From Dorea longicatena (lineage in GTDB: Bacteria; Bacillota; Clostridia; Lachnospirales; Lachnospiraceae): a stretch of DNA of 64,000 nucleotides. Of the stretch, positions 8,727-17,198 are shown one piece after another; the stretch's first letter is position 1; each line of letters begins with the position of its first letter. The stretch lies in contig NZ_CP102280.1 of NCBI RefSeq assembly GCF_025150085.1, forward strand, positions 139,001 through 203,000. The letters run 5' to 3'. The notes beneath the pieces were generated by a model, which searched no databases, was not told the origin of the DNA, and saw nothing but the letters and a program-made list of their open reading frames with translations. Both the position numbers and the translations under genes were made by a program.

Positions 8727-8797
8727 GGCGCCATAGCCAAGTGGTAAGGCAAAGGTCTGCAACACCTCTATCACCAGTTCAAATCTGGTTGGCGCCT
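8727..8797 (+). tRNA. tRNA-Cys (anticodon GCA)
   Basis: A 71-base cloverleaf. The acceptor arms GGCGCCA and TGGCGCC pair perfectly, with T as discriminator as expected for tRNA-Cys. The anticodon loop contains TCTGCAACA (GCA) and the T-arm is CCAGTTCAAATCTGG. CCA is not encoded. It shares a promoter with the preceding tRNA-Glu and is followed by a terminator. Confidence 0.95.
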
Positions 8798-8805
8798 CTT
8801 ATAAA

Positions 8806-8839
8806 AAACACCCGGAATATTTATTTCCGGGTGTTTTTA
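8806..8839. terminator. Rho-independent terminator, probably bidirectional
   Basis: ACACCCGGAA and TTTCCGGGTGT pair around a short loop and are followed by TTTTTAT; the complementary strand has a run of Ts too. It ends the tRNA operon and can also serve the convergent flavodoxin gene. Confidence 0.85.
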
Positions 8840-8890
8840 TTAAAGAATACAAGAAAAGCTGCCGGTGGCAGCCTCTCGTATATTATTTCA

Positions 8891-9409
8891 TTATAATTGA
8901 ATCTTCTTTAACATATGATCGACGAATACTTTTGCATGCTCCACATCCAGATCATCCGGATGAGTAAGTGCAAGATCGAAATTCTGGATAAAACGGTCGA
9001 TCTGGTCGTTATTCTCGTCAGTTCTCATGGATTCATACTTCATACGTACCTTCTGCGGCATCTTTCCCTGACAGATAAAATATCCAAGATAATCGTTGTC
9101 TGCTTCGATCCAGGCACTGACGCGTCCGGCAATATCCTTATAATATTCCGGGGAATCCCCCATTCCGCAAGTTCCGAATAAAGCGATCTGTTTGCCGCTT
9201 AAGTCACTTAAGAAGTCACTGACCTCCATACTGCAGCTTCCGCGGTGCACGCAGAATCCGATGAAGTAGACATTGGCTTCCGGAATTGTCTTATCTGTAT
9301 CGATATCGATCAGATCTTTGGAATTGCCGGGAAGGCGCGAGAAGATAGATGCAGCAATTTTCTTTGTATTACCGGATTCACTCTGATATAAAACAAGATA
9401 ATCTAACAT
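8891..9409 (-). CDS. Flavodoxin-family protein
   Basis: A 172-residue FMN-binding electron-transfer protein. The N-terminal LVLYQSESGNTKKIA is the phosphate-binding loop of flavodoxins, and FGTCGMGDSPEYY resembles the second FMN loop. There are no transmembrane segments. The Cys pair near residues 53-59 (CVHRGSC) is less usual. The length and pattern also fit the flavodoxin-like accessory proteins found in gut Lachnospiraceae reductase operons (BilS-type), but no partner reductase is nearby, so this is only a possibility. The AGGAGG site is well placed. It is convergent with the tRNA operon. Confidence 0.85.
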   Translation of the reverse strand: MLDYLVLYQSESGNTKKIAASIFSRLPGNSKDLIDIDTDKTIPEANVYFIGFCVHRGSCSMEVSDFLSDLSGKQIALFGTCGMGDSPEYYKDIAGRVSAWIEADNDYLGYFICQGKMPQKVRMKYESMRTDENNDQIDRFIQNFDLALTHPDDLDVEHAKVFVDHMLKKIQL

Positions 9410-9483
9410 AAGAATTCCTCCTTTTTGCGTTTGCTGATGGTCACAATTTATTGTACATCTGGATTACATTGAAATTTCATGAG

Positions 9484-10188
9484 TTACATATAATGGCCGC
9501 CGCTGTAACCGCCCGGGGCACCGCAGCACATTCCGCCGCTGCAGCATAAGTTGCAGACGATGTTAGCAATACACAATTTTACACACCAGTCGCTTCCGCC
9601 GCCGAAGGTGGTGGTATACGGATTCTGGCGTTGGCGGTACCAGCTTCCGCCGCTTTCAAACTGGTTAACTAACATCTGGTATTGATAGTTGGCTGGTTCC
9701 ATGCGGAGCGCTTCTTTGGCATGCTGAATGGCCGTTGCATTGTTGCCGAGACCGGAATTGGCAATCGCACTGTAGTAATACCACTGGGCAGTATGCTCGT
9801 TGATTCCGTTTAATACGTTCATTGCTTCCTGATACCGGCCGTTGTTGATGAAGTTGGCAGCAGCTCTTAAGTGAAGATCCTGCTCACTTTCCTGACCTGC
9901 ATTACCTGCATTACCGGCCTGTCGGTATTCTCCGTAGAAGCCGCGGAACGGACCATATCCGTTCTGGCTATATGGACCGTAATTCCCGGAAGAGCCGTAT
10001 TCCCGCTCTTTCATGATCTGCTGATAGGCCTGCTGGACTTCTTTGAATTTCGCCTCTGCCTGATCCTTGTTCGGATTATTGATATTGGCATCCGGATGAT
10101 ATTTTCGGCTGAGGTTACGATATGCTTTTTTTATCTCGTCATCAGAAGCATCACGGGATACTCCTAAGACACTATATGGATCTGTCAT
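9484..10188 (-). CDS. J-domain protein with cysteine-rich C-terminal tail
   Basis: A 234-residue DnaJ-type co-chaperone. The J domain (residues 2-65) carries the His31-Pro32-Asp33 motif that stimulates Hsp70 ATPase. A Gly/Tyr-rich linker follows, then a helical TPR-like stretch (about 105-180). The last ~35 residues hold seven cysteines, including two CC pairs around SGGM, before a Gly-rich end. It lacks the DnaJ zinc-finger repeats and client-binding domain, so it is not DnaJ itself. The start overlaps the DUF5685 stop by four bases (ATGA-type), indicating one operon. The tail could bind metal or be lipidated; both are speculative. Confidence 0.85.
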   Translation of the reverse strand: MTDPYSVLGVSRDASDDEIKKAYRNLSRKYHPDANINNPNKDQAEAKFKEVQQAYQQIMKEREYGSSGNYGPYSQNGYGPFRGFYGEYRQAGNAGNAGQESEQDLHLRAAANFINNGRYQEAMNVLNGINEHTAQWYYYSAIANSGLGNNATAIQHAKEALRMEPANYQYQMLVNQFESGGSWYRQRQNPYTTTFGGGSDWCVKLCIANIVCNLCCSGGMCCGAPGGYSGGHYM

Positions 10189-11129
10189 TGTTCTTGATCT
10201 CCTGTTGTTGAATTATCTGTGTCAGGATGTGGATTATCATTCGTGGTTCTACCGGCAGTGGAATTGCCGTCAGCAGTATCTGCAGCGTTGTGTGTATTCT
10301 TGCCGGCGAGTCTTTCGGATGTTACGGCAGTGTATCTGTTCCATACTCCGGAATAGAGAACGTTCCGCAAGATCTCTGCATGCAGCAGTATCGGAAGCTG
10401 TTCGAATTCCCTGGAGCATTCCGACATCATAAGCGTCAGAAGGCTGCGGCAGTCATCTGCAAATGCAGGATCGTCCAGGTATGCCTTCTTGAATGGATTA
10501 TAGCTGCCGGATTTGATGTCTTTTTCGACATCATCGTAGGCATCCATCAGATAGATGAATTTTCCGAGGAAGAATCCGATCTTACGAAGAGAGGATTCCC
10601 ATTCATCGTGGCGGTATGCAAAAATCTCAGCCATGATATTGCCAAAAAGTCCGGACATAAGATCCAGATTCTGTTCATTTTCTGCCTCATATTTTGAGAT
10701 TTGGGCGAGATTTTCTGAGATGACCTTACATTTTACGGGATATAATTTTTCAATCTTCTTTATCTTTGAATGCAAAAGTTTTGCGGCAACAAAAGCTTTC
10801 TTCCTGTGTTCGTCTGCCCAGTCATCTTCACACTTATAATAAGATAACAGCATGTTGATGGCTGCGGCATATTCAGTAAATTCATTGGTCTTTGCCGCAT
10901 GCTTTTGCATGGGATGTGCAATACAACGGACCATCTCTGTCTTTGTGTCCGGTTCATAAAGACCGGTGAGCAGGATCATAAGAAATGTCATATCAAAGGA
11001 TAAAGTCACCTGACCTCTTCTACCATAACATTCTTTTAAGACTTTGCATAGTCCACAGTAATAAGAATGATAGACATCATAATCTTTGAATTTCATCTCG
11101 GCTTTGTTGATAGAAATATAACCAAACAT
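10185..11129 (-). CDS. DUF5685-family protein
   Basis: A 314-residue mostly helical protein of unknown function. It opens [20 protein letters not shown], followed by a CGLC motif ([14 protein letters not shown]), the pattern of DUF5685. A Asp-rich motif [11 protein letters not shown] near residue 190 is reminiscent of the first aspartate motif of isoprenoid-synthase-fold enzymes, but I cannot see a convincing second motif. The C-terminal ~40 residues are low-complexity Thr/Asn/Asp. It is translationally coupled to the downstream J-protein gene and sits nine bases after the zinc-ribbon membrane protein gene, so the three form an operon. Confidence 0.75.
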   Translation of the reverse strand: MFGYISINKAEMKFKDYDVYHSYYCGLCKVLKECYGRRGQVTLSFDMTFLMILLTGLYEPDTKTEMVRCIAHPMQKHAAKTNEFTEYAAAINMLLSYYKCEDDWADEHRKKAFVAAKLLHSKIKKIEKLYPVKCKVISENLAQISKYEAENEQNLDLMSGLFGNIMAEIFAYRHDEWESSLRKIGFFLGKFIYLMDAYDDVEKDIKSGSYNPFKKAYLDDPAFADDCRSLLTLMMSECSREFEQLPILLHAEILRNVLYSGVWNRYTAVTSERLAGKNTHNAADTADGNSTAGRTTNDNPHPDTDNSTTGDQEQ

Positions 11130-11138
11130 GGGAACTCC

Positions 11139-11549
11139 TTAGCTTCGTTTGATAAATCTGGTGTTACACTTCGGGCAGCGGATCTCAATCTTGCCTTTTC
11201 CTTTTGGAACACGGATCTTCTGTTTGCATGACGGACATTTGTAAATGTGGTGTGTCTTGCGCTGTGTTATCATGTTACGCTGCCTGTAGAAAAATGTCCG
11301 GATGCCGCGTGTCATCTGCAGATATTTCTGATTCTCGGCGGCTCGTTTGTAAGTATTTTTGGAAAACATCCGGAAATAAGAATAGATGATACCGGCCCAT
11401 GCCAGCCAGGAAAGGATTCCCCGATGCGTCCATCCTGCGATCAGCATAAGGATCAGGGATCCCCAGATGGTAAATTTGCCAAAGGAATCAACACCATATC
11501 TTCCGTACATAAAACGTATAAATCTGTCTTTTAGTTTCAATTCATTCAC
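11139..11549 (-). CDS. Membrane protein with C-terminal zinc ribbon
   Basis: A 136-residue protein. A hydrophobic hairpin (about residues 27-60) suggests two short membrane segments. A basic linker leads to a C-terminal zinc ribbon with CPSCKQKIRVP and CPKCNTRF. No known family name is recognised. It is the first gene of a three-gene minus-strand operon with the DUF5685 and J-domain genes, which hints at a shared membrane-associated role. The start codon follows AAGAGGTGAA. Confidence 0.7.
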   Translation of the reverse strand: MNELKLKDRFIRFMYGRYGVDSFGKFTIWGSLILMLIAGWTHRGILSWLAWAGIIYSYFRMFSKNTYKRAAENQKYLQMTRGIRTFFYRQRNMITQRKTHHIYKCPSCKQKIRVPKGKGKIEIRCPKCNTRFIKRS

Positions 11550-11730
11550 CTCTTAAAATAGTACTTGCAATATACATTTAATCATACGCCGGGAATAGGA
11601 AAAATCAATAAACAGAGTATTAAAATTTCTAAAGATTTTAGATGAGAAAAGTGCAGAAACTGTGGTGGATGTGTTAAGATAAGAATGTTAATTTCGTAGA
11701 ACAGGGTTGATAACGGGGAGGAGGCAGAAT

Positions 11731-13020
11731 ATGCAGAAACTGACGGAGCTGATCAGAGAAGATATGAAACCGGCACTTGGCGTGACCGAGCCGGGAGCTA
11801 TCGCATTTGCCGTGGCAAGTGCGAAGAAATATACGGAAGGTAAGATTGTAAATGTACATGTGGCATTGAATTCCGGTATGTACAAGAATGCATTTACCTG
11901 TGGAATTCCTAATTCGGAGAGATTCGGCAACTATTATGCGGCGGCACTTGGGGCGGTAGCGGCAGATGCGGAAAAAGGACTGGAATCGCTGGCAGATATC
12001 ACACCGGAAGATGATGAGAAAGCGGCGCAGATGGTGAGCGACGGTCTGGTGGAAGTGGTTATGGATCATGTCGGATCCGAGATCACGATCGATGCCGTGG
12101 TGACAACGGAGAATAACCGGTGTAAGGTGATGATCCGGGATGCACATACGAATATCGTAAAGATAGAAAAAGACGGCATTGTAATATTTGAGACAGAAGA
12201 TAAGATGTACAGGGAGGAATCCCGGAAAAAGCAGGCACGTCCGGTAATTCACGGATATTCCCTGGCAGAGATCCTGCGGTATGTAAATACAGTTCCGCTT
12301 GAAGAGATTGCGTTTATAGAAAAAGCGTATACGATGAATCTGGAATTATTAAAAGAAGGACTGGCTTCGGACAGGGCAGTGTTCGCAAAGAAACTTTATC
12401 GTGAGAATGGCAACCGGATCATATCCCGGGATGCGCTTAAGACTGCGCAATTACTGTGTAACGGTGCGATAGAGGCCAGGGTTCTGGGCCTTTCCAGACC
12501 GGCTATGAGCATTACCGGGAGCGGTGCACACGGGATCATTGCGACGATGCCGTTGTATGCGTATCGGCATGCCAATGAAGATAAGACGGATGATGAGACC
12601 CTGTGGAGAGCAACTGCACTCAGCTATCTGATCACGATGTATATCAAAGAGTACTCAGGAAGATTATCGGCATTTTGCGGATGCGGGATTGCAGCCGGAA
12701 CCGGGATGGCCTGTGGACTGGCATATCTGCAGGGAGCGGATGGAGAAAAACATACAAAAGTGATTCAGAATATGGCAAGCGGTCTGACCGGAATGATCTG
12801 TGACGGAGGCAATCACGGATGTACGATGAAAGGGATCGTGGCAGTAGATGCAGCATTCCGTGCAACAGATATGGCAATGGATGATATCTGCATAGAAAAT
12901 ATTCATGGAATCAACGGCAGGACCCCGGAAGCAACTATGAAGTACATGGGAATGATCGCATCCCCAGGAATGACAGGGACGGAAAAGACGATCGTAGAGA
13001 TTATGGAATCGAAAAAGTAA
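11731..13020 (+). CDS. L-cysteine desulfidase-like protein (UPF0597/CyuA family)
   Basis: About 429 residues. The family breaks L-cysteine down to pyruvate, ammonia and sulfide in characterised members, using an oxygen-sensitive Fe-S cluster. Visible features are the N-terminal GVTEPGAIAFA, the loop TGSGAHGIIATMP and scattered conserved cysteines (CGCGIAAGTGMACG, GMICDGGNHGC). I chose the ATG at 11731 because GGGAGGAGG lies just upstream; the longer frame starting at 11707 has no site. It is divergent from the zinc-ribbon operon and 37 bases before the sortase gene. Confidence 0.85.
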   Translation: MQKLTELIREDMKPALGVTEPGAIAFAVASAKKYTEGKIVNVHVALNSGMYKNAFTCGIPNSERFGNYYAAALGAVAADAEKGLESLADITPEDDEKAAQMVSDGLVEVVMDHVGSEITIDAVVTTENNRCKVMIRDAHTNIVKIEKDGIVIFETEDKMYREESRKKQARPVIHGYSLAEILRYVNTVPLEEIAFIEKAYTMNLELLKEGLASDRAVFAKKLYRENGNRIISRDALKTAQLLCNGAIEARVLGLSRPAMSITGSGAHGIIATMPLYAYRHANEDKTDDETLWRATALSYLITMYIKEYSGRLSAFCGCGIAAGTGMACGLAYLQGADGEKHTKVIQNMASGLTGMICDGGNHGCTMKGIVAVDAAFRATDMAMDDICIENIHGINGRTPEATMKYMGMIASPGMTGTEKTIVEIMESKK

Positions 13021-13057
13021 AGAAAATAGAACAGCACAGGGAGGGATCGAATCCGGA

Positions 13058-13894
13058 ATGAGAAATGAAAATGCAGACAATGAAAGAAAAAAACATCACC
13101 GCGGAAGAAAGCGGAAGAAAAAAGGGAATATAATCGCCAATGTGATTCTTGTGATCGCACTGATCGTATTCTGTGTGTCGGGCTTTCAACTGTTTAAGAT
13201 CGGAAAAGGTTATCTGGATGGAAGAAGTGAGTATGATAAAGTGCGGAAACTTGCGGTGACGGATGATAAGAATAAAAATGATAAAGATAAAAATCATAGT
13301 GAAGACGGAGATGATACATTTTCTGTTGATTTTCAAAAACTGCTGGAGATCAATCCGGATACGATCGCATGGATCAGATTCCCGGATGAGCCGAGTCAGA
13401 TCAATTATCCGGTTGTTCAGGGAACGGATAACAGTAAATATCTGAAGAAAACATTTTCGTCTAACGAAAATACGCTGGGAGCAATCTTCCTGAATGTTGA
13501 CAATCAAAAGGATTTTTCGGATAAAAACTCTGTAATATATGGACATAGAATGCGGGACGGTTCGATGTTCCGTCACCTGCAGGATTATGATACCCTTGAA
13601 TTCTGGAAGAATAATCCATATTTTTACATATATACCGTTGATGGAAGAATTCTGAAATATCATATTTATTCGGCAGGACAGGTAGTCGACACTTCGGAAT
13701 CGTATCAGACAACATTTGAAACAGATGAAGAATATCAGGAATTTTTGAATATGACGCAGAGTACTTCTCTGTATAATACCGGTGTGGAAGTGACAACGGC
13801 AGATACGATCGTTACATTGTCGACCTGTACCAGTGCCAGTGATAATCACCGGTTTGTTGTAAGAGGGGTAAAAGAGGAGGAGACGAAACAGTGA
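13058..13894 (+). CDS. srtB: Class B sortase
   Basis: A 278-residue membrane-anchored transpeptidase. A basic cytoplasmic N-terminus is followed by one transmembrane helix (about 25-46) and a sortase beta-barrel from about residue 90. The catalytic residues are visible: His163 in YGHRM, Cys257 in LSTCTSA and a downstream Arg (HRF, about 265). It attaches substrates carrying sortase signals to peptidoglycan or pilus partners. No substrate lies next to it; the large surface protein at the right edge carries a different, PKTG-type signal. Its stop overlaps the DUF951 start. Confidence 0.92.
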   Translation: MRNENADNERKKHHRGRKRKKKGNIIANVILVIALIVFCVSGFQLFKIGKGYLDGRSEYDKVRKLAVTDDKNKNDKDKNHSEDGDDTFSVDFQKLLEINPDTIAWIRFPDEPSQINYPVVQGTDNSKYLKKTFSSNENTLGAIFLNVDNQKDFSDKNSVIYGHRMRDGSMFRHLQDYDTLEFWKNNPYFYIYTVDGRILKYHIYSAGQVVDTSESYQTTFETDEEYQEFLNMTQSTSLYNTGVEVTTADTIVTLSTCTSASDNHRFVVRGVKEEETKQ

Positions 13895-14088
13895 TGAAGA
13901 AAGAATATACCTATGAAATAGGAGATGTGGTAACAATGAAAAAGCCGCATCCATGTGGAAGTAAAGAATGGGAGATACTAAGGGTTGGAGCAGATTTCCG
14001 ACTGAAATGTATGGGATGCGGACATCAGATCATGATCGCCCGTAAATTGGTAGAAAAAAATACAAAAGATTTGAAGAAAAAAGCTTGA
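13894..14088 (+). CDS. DUF951 domain protein
   Basis: A small protein of about 64 residues with GDVVTMKKPHPCG, GADFRLKCMGCGHQIMIAR and a basic tail, the DUF951 signature. The Cys residues may form a metal-binding knuckle, and the family is thought to bind nucleic acid, without experimental proof known to me. The ATG overlaps the sortase TGA. DUF951 commonly precedes rpsF in Firmicutes, as here. The end of the gene overlaps the rpsF promoter. Confidence 0.85.
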   Translation: MKKEYTYEIGDVVTMKKPHPCGSKEWEILRVGADFRLKCMGCGHQIMIARKLVEKNTKDLKKKA

Positions 14089-14113
14089 AAAAATCGAGAC
14101 TTTATGGTAACAT
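14085..14113 (+). promoter_or_regulatory. Promoter of rpsF-ssb-rpsR
   Basis: TTGAAA (14085-14090), a 17-base spacer and TAACAT (14108-14113) form a sigma-A promoter overlapping the end of the DUF951 gene. Transcription would begin near 14120, giving a leader of about 95 bases before rpsF. Confidence 0.65.
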
Positions 14114-14119
14114 AAGAAC

Positions 14120-14217
14120 TCGTGATACAATAATTCTGTCCTAAAATAGAGACAGAAATCCTTGCTCCCACATAAGATGAGCGGGGGCCAAAAGACCAGA
14201 AGGAGGTGCAAGACGAC
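14120..14217 (+). promoter_or_regulatory. Structured 5' leader of rpsF
   Basis: The leader contains TTCTGTC/GACAGAA as a clear hairpin and a second imperfect stem around CTCCCACATAAGATGAGCGGGGG. S6:S18-binding leaders regulate rpsF operons in many bacteria; the exact conserved loop of that motif is not obvious here, so autoregulation is a possibility only. Confidence 0.35.
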
Positions 14218-14505
14218 ATGAACAAATATGAATTAGCTGTTGTTGTCAGTGCAAAAATCGAAGACGACGAAAGAGCTCAGGTAATCGAAAAGGTGAAAGC
14301 ATTAGTTGAACGTTTCGGTGGACAGATCTCTGACGTTGATGAATGGGGTAAGAAGAGATTAGCTTACGAGATTCAGAAGATGAAAGAAGCATACTACTAT
14401 TTCATCCACTTCGAGTCTGATGCTGAGACTCCAAGCGAAATCGAGCAGAGAATTCGCATTATGGACAACGTTATCAGATTTTTATGCGTTAGACAGGATG
14501 CATAA
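14218..14505 (+). CDS. rpsF: 30S ribosomal protein S6
   Basis: A 95-residue protein beginning MNKYELAVVVSAKIEDDERA, the standard S6 fold with the conserved WGKKRLAYEIQK segment. S6 binds S18 on the platform of the small subunit. The ATG at 14218 is chosen since AGGAGGT ends ten bases before; the GTG at 14206 lies inside that site. It is the first gene of rpsF-ssb-rpsR. Confidence 0.97.
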   Translation: MNKYELAVVVSAKIEDDERAQVIEKVKALVERFGGQISDVDEWGKKRLAYEIQKMKEAYYYFIHFESDAETPSEIEQRIRIMDNVIRFLCVRQDA

Positions 14506-14525
14506 GCAGGAAGTAGAGGTATAAT

Positions 14526-14990
14526 ATGAATAAAGTAATTTTGATGGGACGCTTGACAAGAGATCCTGAAGTAAGATATTCACAGGGTGAGAATTCTACA
14601 GCAATCGCAAGATATACATTAGCTGTAGACCGCAGATTCAGACGTAACAACGACGGAGAGCAGACAGCTGACTTTATCGGATGCGTTGCTTTCGGAAGAA
14701 GTGCAGAATTTGCTGAGAAATATTTCCGTCAGGGACTGAAGGTTATCGTAACCGGACGTATTCAGACAGGAAGCTATACCAATAAAGAAGGTCAGAAAGT
14801 TTACACAACAGATGTTGTTGTAGAGGATCAGGAATTTGCTGAAAGCAAGGCAGTAAGCGACGCCAATGCAGGAAGTTTCCGTGCGGCAGCTCCATCACCG
14901 GCTCCGGCACCAGCCACACCAGTATCTGATGCAGGTGACGGCTTCATGAACATTCCGGATGGAATTGATGAGGAATTACCTTTTAATTAG
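14526..14990 (+). CDS. ssb: Single-stranded DNA-binding protein
   Basis: A 154-residue OB-fold protein coating single-stranded DNA during replication and repair. The OB domain (residues 1-108) shows [19 protein letters not shown] and [21 protein letters not shown] Pro/Ala-rich linker and the acidic tip [10 protein letters not shown], the docking site for SSB-interacting proteins, follow. It lies between rpsF (20-base gap) and rpsR, the canonical arrangement. Confidence 0.97.
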   Translation: MNKVILMGRLTRDPEVRYSQGENSTAIARYTLAVDRRFRRNNDGEQTADFIGCVAFGRSAEFAEKYFRQGLKVIVTGRIQTGSYTNKEGQKVYTTDVVVEDQEFAESKAVSDANAGSFRAAAPSPAPAPATPVSDAGDGFMNIPDGIDEELPFN

Positions 14991-15049
14991 GCAATAGTAC
15001 CGTGCTGTGGTACTTGCCGCATTTCATTTTGTTGAAAGGAGAAACCAAA

Positions 15050-15316
15050 ATGGCTTACGATAAAGGAAATCGTCCAGAAGGCGGCTTCAAGAGAAGAGGC
15101 GGCGGACGCAGAAGAAAAAAAGTTTGCGTATTCTGTGGAAAAGAGAATAACGAGATCGATTACAAGGATACAGCAAAATTAAGAAAGTACATCTCTGAAA
15201 GAGGAAAAATTCTTCCTAGAAGAATTACTGGAAACTGCGCTAAGCACCAGAGAGCTCTTACAGTAGCAATCAAGAGAGCACGTCACATCGCTCTTATGCC
15301 ATACGTACAGGACTAA
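15050..15316 (+). CDS. rpsR: 30S ribosomal protein S18
   Basis: An 88-residue basic protein; the core [19 protein letters not shown], then [21 protein letters not shown], is diagnostic of S18. The cysteine pair CVFC is of the zinc-associated S18 form. AAAGGAGAAACCAAA precedes the ATG at 15050. A terminator follows. Confidence 0.97.
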   Translation: MAYDKGNRPEGGFKRRGGGRRRKKVCVFCGKENNEIDYKDTAKLRKYISERGKILPRRITGNCAKHQRALTVAIKRARHIALMPYVQD

Positions 15317-15330
15317 TATTGAATATTGAG

Positions 15331-15363
15331 AACCGTCAGTGCATTGCACTGGCGGTTTTTTGT
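15331..15363 (+). terminator. Terminator of rpsF-ssb-rpsR
   Basis: AACCGTCAGTGC/GCACTGGCGGTT forms a GC-rich stem closed by a short loop and followed by six Ts. Confidence 0.9.
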
Positions 15364-15479
15364 CACCATTCACTTATTTTTTTGTACGTTTGTCTCTTTC
15401 GCTTTGCACAATCTTGCTTTTCGGATATATATTTGTTAGATTGAGAGAGCAAAGAATGACAGAGCAATGGGGAAAACAT

Positions 15480-16106
15480 ATGGAAGTTCAAGTGATAGAA
15501 AGTAAAGAATTATTAGAGACAGTAGAACCTTTTGAAATCAGACATCTGTTATGGGGAACGGAGAGGATTCCAAAAACATATGGCTATATTGGATTTGTAA
15601 AAGGAGAAGGATTTTATCTTAAACTGGTATGTCTAGAGAAAAATCCTCTCCGAATTTATATGGAAGATCAGGACCCGGTCTATAAAGACAGTGCGGTAGA
15701 AGCTTTTTTTAGATTTAACTTTGGAGATGGATCGCGGCAAGATATTTATCTGAATTTTGAGATGAATGCGAATGGTGCAATCCTGGCAGGTTATGGAAAG
15801 AATAAAACAGAGCGGACGCCGTTTGAGGCAGATATGCTTCAGAAGCTGAACTGCAAGGCAGAAGTTGAAGAAGAGCAGTGGAATGTAAGCTTGATGGTTC
15901 CAATAGAAATATTGGAATGTATATATGGAGAACTATATCTGAAAGAGGGAACAAAGTTCAACTGCAATTTTTATAAAATATGTGAGACAAAAGAAAATGA
16001 GCATTATGCATCATACGAATATGTAAAAAGTAAGAATCCGAATTTTCATCTGCCGGAATACTTTGCGGAGGCAGTTATTACAGCTGGGAATAAAAAGAAA
16101 ATATAA
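15480..16106 (+). CDS. CBM9-like carbohydrate-binding protein
   Basis: A soluble protein of about 208 residues resembling the family 9 carbohydrate-binding-like beta-sandwich. Features are WGTERIPKTYGYIGFVKGEGFYL, then VYKDSAVEAFFRF, and the late GTKFNCNFYKICE. No signal peptide is present, so it should be cytoplasmic. The ATG at 15480 is favoured because TGGGGA is correctly spaced; the in-frame ATG at 15456 would add eight residues. It lies between the S18 terminator and nagB. A role in sugar recognition is inferred from fold only. Confidence 0.7.
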   Translation: MEVQVIESKELLETVEPFEIRHLLWGTERIPKTYGYIGFVKGEGFYLKLVCLEKNPLRIYMEDQDPVYKDSAVEAFFRFNFGDGSRQDIYLNFEMNANGAILAGYGKNKTERTPFEADMLQKLNCKAEVEEEQWNVSLMVPIEILECIYGELYLKEGTKFNCNFYKICETKENEHYASYEYVKSKNPNFHLPEYFAEAVITAGNKKKI

Positions 16107-16144
16107 AATGCTAATTCAAAAGATTATTGGGAGGTCAAAAGATT

Positions 16145-16897
16145 ATGAAAATCTACAAAGCAAAAGATTACAAAGACATGAGCAGAAAGGCAGCTAACAT
16201 CATCTCTGCACAGGTGATCATGAAACCAAATTGTGTACTGGGACTGGCAACAGGATCCACACCGATCGGAACCTATGATCAGCTGGTTGAGTGGTATAAT
16301 AAAGGCGATCTGGACTTTTCGGAAGTAACTACGGTAAATCTGGACGAATACAAGGGACTGCCGTGTACAAATGATCAGAGTTATTATTACTTCATGCATC
16401 AGCATCTGTTCGATCGGGTTAATATTAATCCGGAGCAGACAAATGTACCAAATGGTATGGAACCAGATGCGGAAAAAGAATGTGGAAGATACGAAGGACT
16501 GATCCATTTACTTGGAGGAGTAGACCTTCAGTTACTCGGACTCGGACATAACGGCCATATCGGTTTCAATGAGCCGGGAGAAGCATTTGAAAAAGAAACA
16601 CACTGCGTGGATCTGACAGAGAGCACGATCGAGGCAAATAAAAGATTCTTTGCATCGGCAGAAGATGTGCCAAAACAGGCATACACGATGGGAATCAAGA
16701 CGATTATGCAGGCCAAGAAGATTCTGGTAGTTGTAAATGGAGAAGCCAAGGCCGACATTGTAGAACGAGCCTTCTTCGGCCCAGTTACACCGGAAGTTCC
16801 GGCATCTATCTTACAGATGCACAATGATGTGACGCTGGTAGGGGATGAAGCTGCATTGGCGAAGATTGTGGAATTACATGCGGAAGTATTAAAATAA
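16145..16897 (+). CDS. nagB: Glucosamine-6-phosphate deaminase
   Basis: A 250-residue enzyme converting glucosamine-6-phosphate to fructose-6-phosphate and ammonia, feeding amino sugars into glycolysis. Motifs are LGLATGSTPIGTY (phosphate loop), VNLDEYKGL with the catalytic Asp, and LGLGHNGHIGFNEPG with the active-site His. The ATG at 16145 has GGGAGG upstream. The gene is 38 bases after the CBM9-like gene and convergent with an AraC regulator. With the hexosamine kinase downstream it suggests amino-sugar use. Confidence 0.95.
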   Translation: MKIYKAKDYKDMSRKAANIISAQVIMKPNCVLGLATGSTPIGTYDQLVEWYNKGDLDFSEVTTVNLDEYKGLPCTNDQSYYYFMHQHLFDRVNINPEQTNVPNGMEPDAEKECGRYEGLIHLLGGVDLQLLGLGHNGHIGFNEPGEAFEKETHCVDLTESTIEANKRFFASAEDVPKQAYTMGIKTIMQAKKILVVVNGEAKADIVERAFFGPVTPEVPASILQMHNDVTLVGDEAALAKIVELHAEVLK

Positions 16898-17198
16898 ATT
16901 GCTGTTTAATGCATGAAGCGGTCGTTACCCTTGTGATACCGAGAGGTTATAAAAAATAACCACAAAAACCTTGGAAAAGCAGTGGATTTACAATGCGTTT
17001 TGTTATTTTTTGTACAGTAGTGGATTTCGCTCTGTTACCGCCCCCGCTATTAAATTGATTAACTTCCGCAGCCAGTCACGACTTGAAGAACACAGTATAG
17101 GACACTTCTTCCTCATGGAATCTGAACAAGAAGTGTCCTATACTGTGTTCTTCAAGGACCGAAAGGCCAACTTCGTTAATCAATTAAACAGCAAAAAT
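16898..17198. other. Convergent intergenic region holding a large palindrome
   Basis: No gene is seen in these ~300 bases between nagB and the AraC regulator. The right half is filled by the large inverted repeat described separately. The left part has a small GGTTAT/ATAACC hairpin at about 16945-16961 without a T-tract. Confidence 0.6.
17053..17185. repeat. Long perfect 28-bp hairpin within a 133-base inverted repeat
   Basis: The arms 17083-17110 and 17128-17155 are perfect 28-base reverse complements around a 17-base loop. A second outer pair, AATTGATTAAC (17053-17063) and GTTAATCAATT (17175-17185), is separated from the inner stem by unpaired bases. The structure lies exactly between two convergent genes. 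It could be a bidirectional terminator, an RNA-processing signal or a small non-autonomous mobile palindrome. Confidence 0.9.

Noticed and set aside
11674..12252. A 192-residue minus-strand frame opposite the cysteine desulfidase-like gene
   Set aside because: The opposite strand encodes a clear conserved enzyme; this frame has no family pattern or start signal.
13001..13954. A 317-residue minus-strand frame opposite the sortase gene
   Set aside because: It is fully antisense to a sortase with all catalytic residues, has low-complexity Ile/Phe/Arg composition and no ribosome site.
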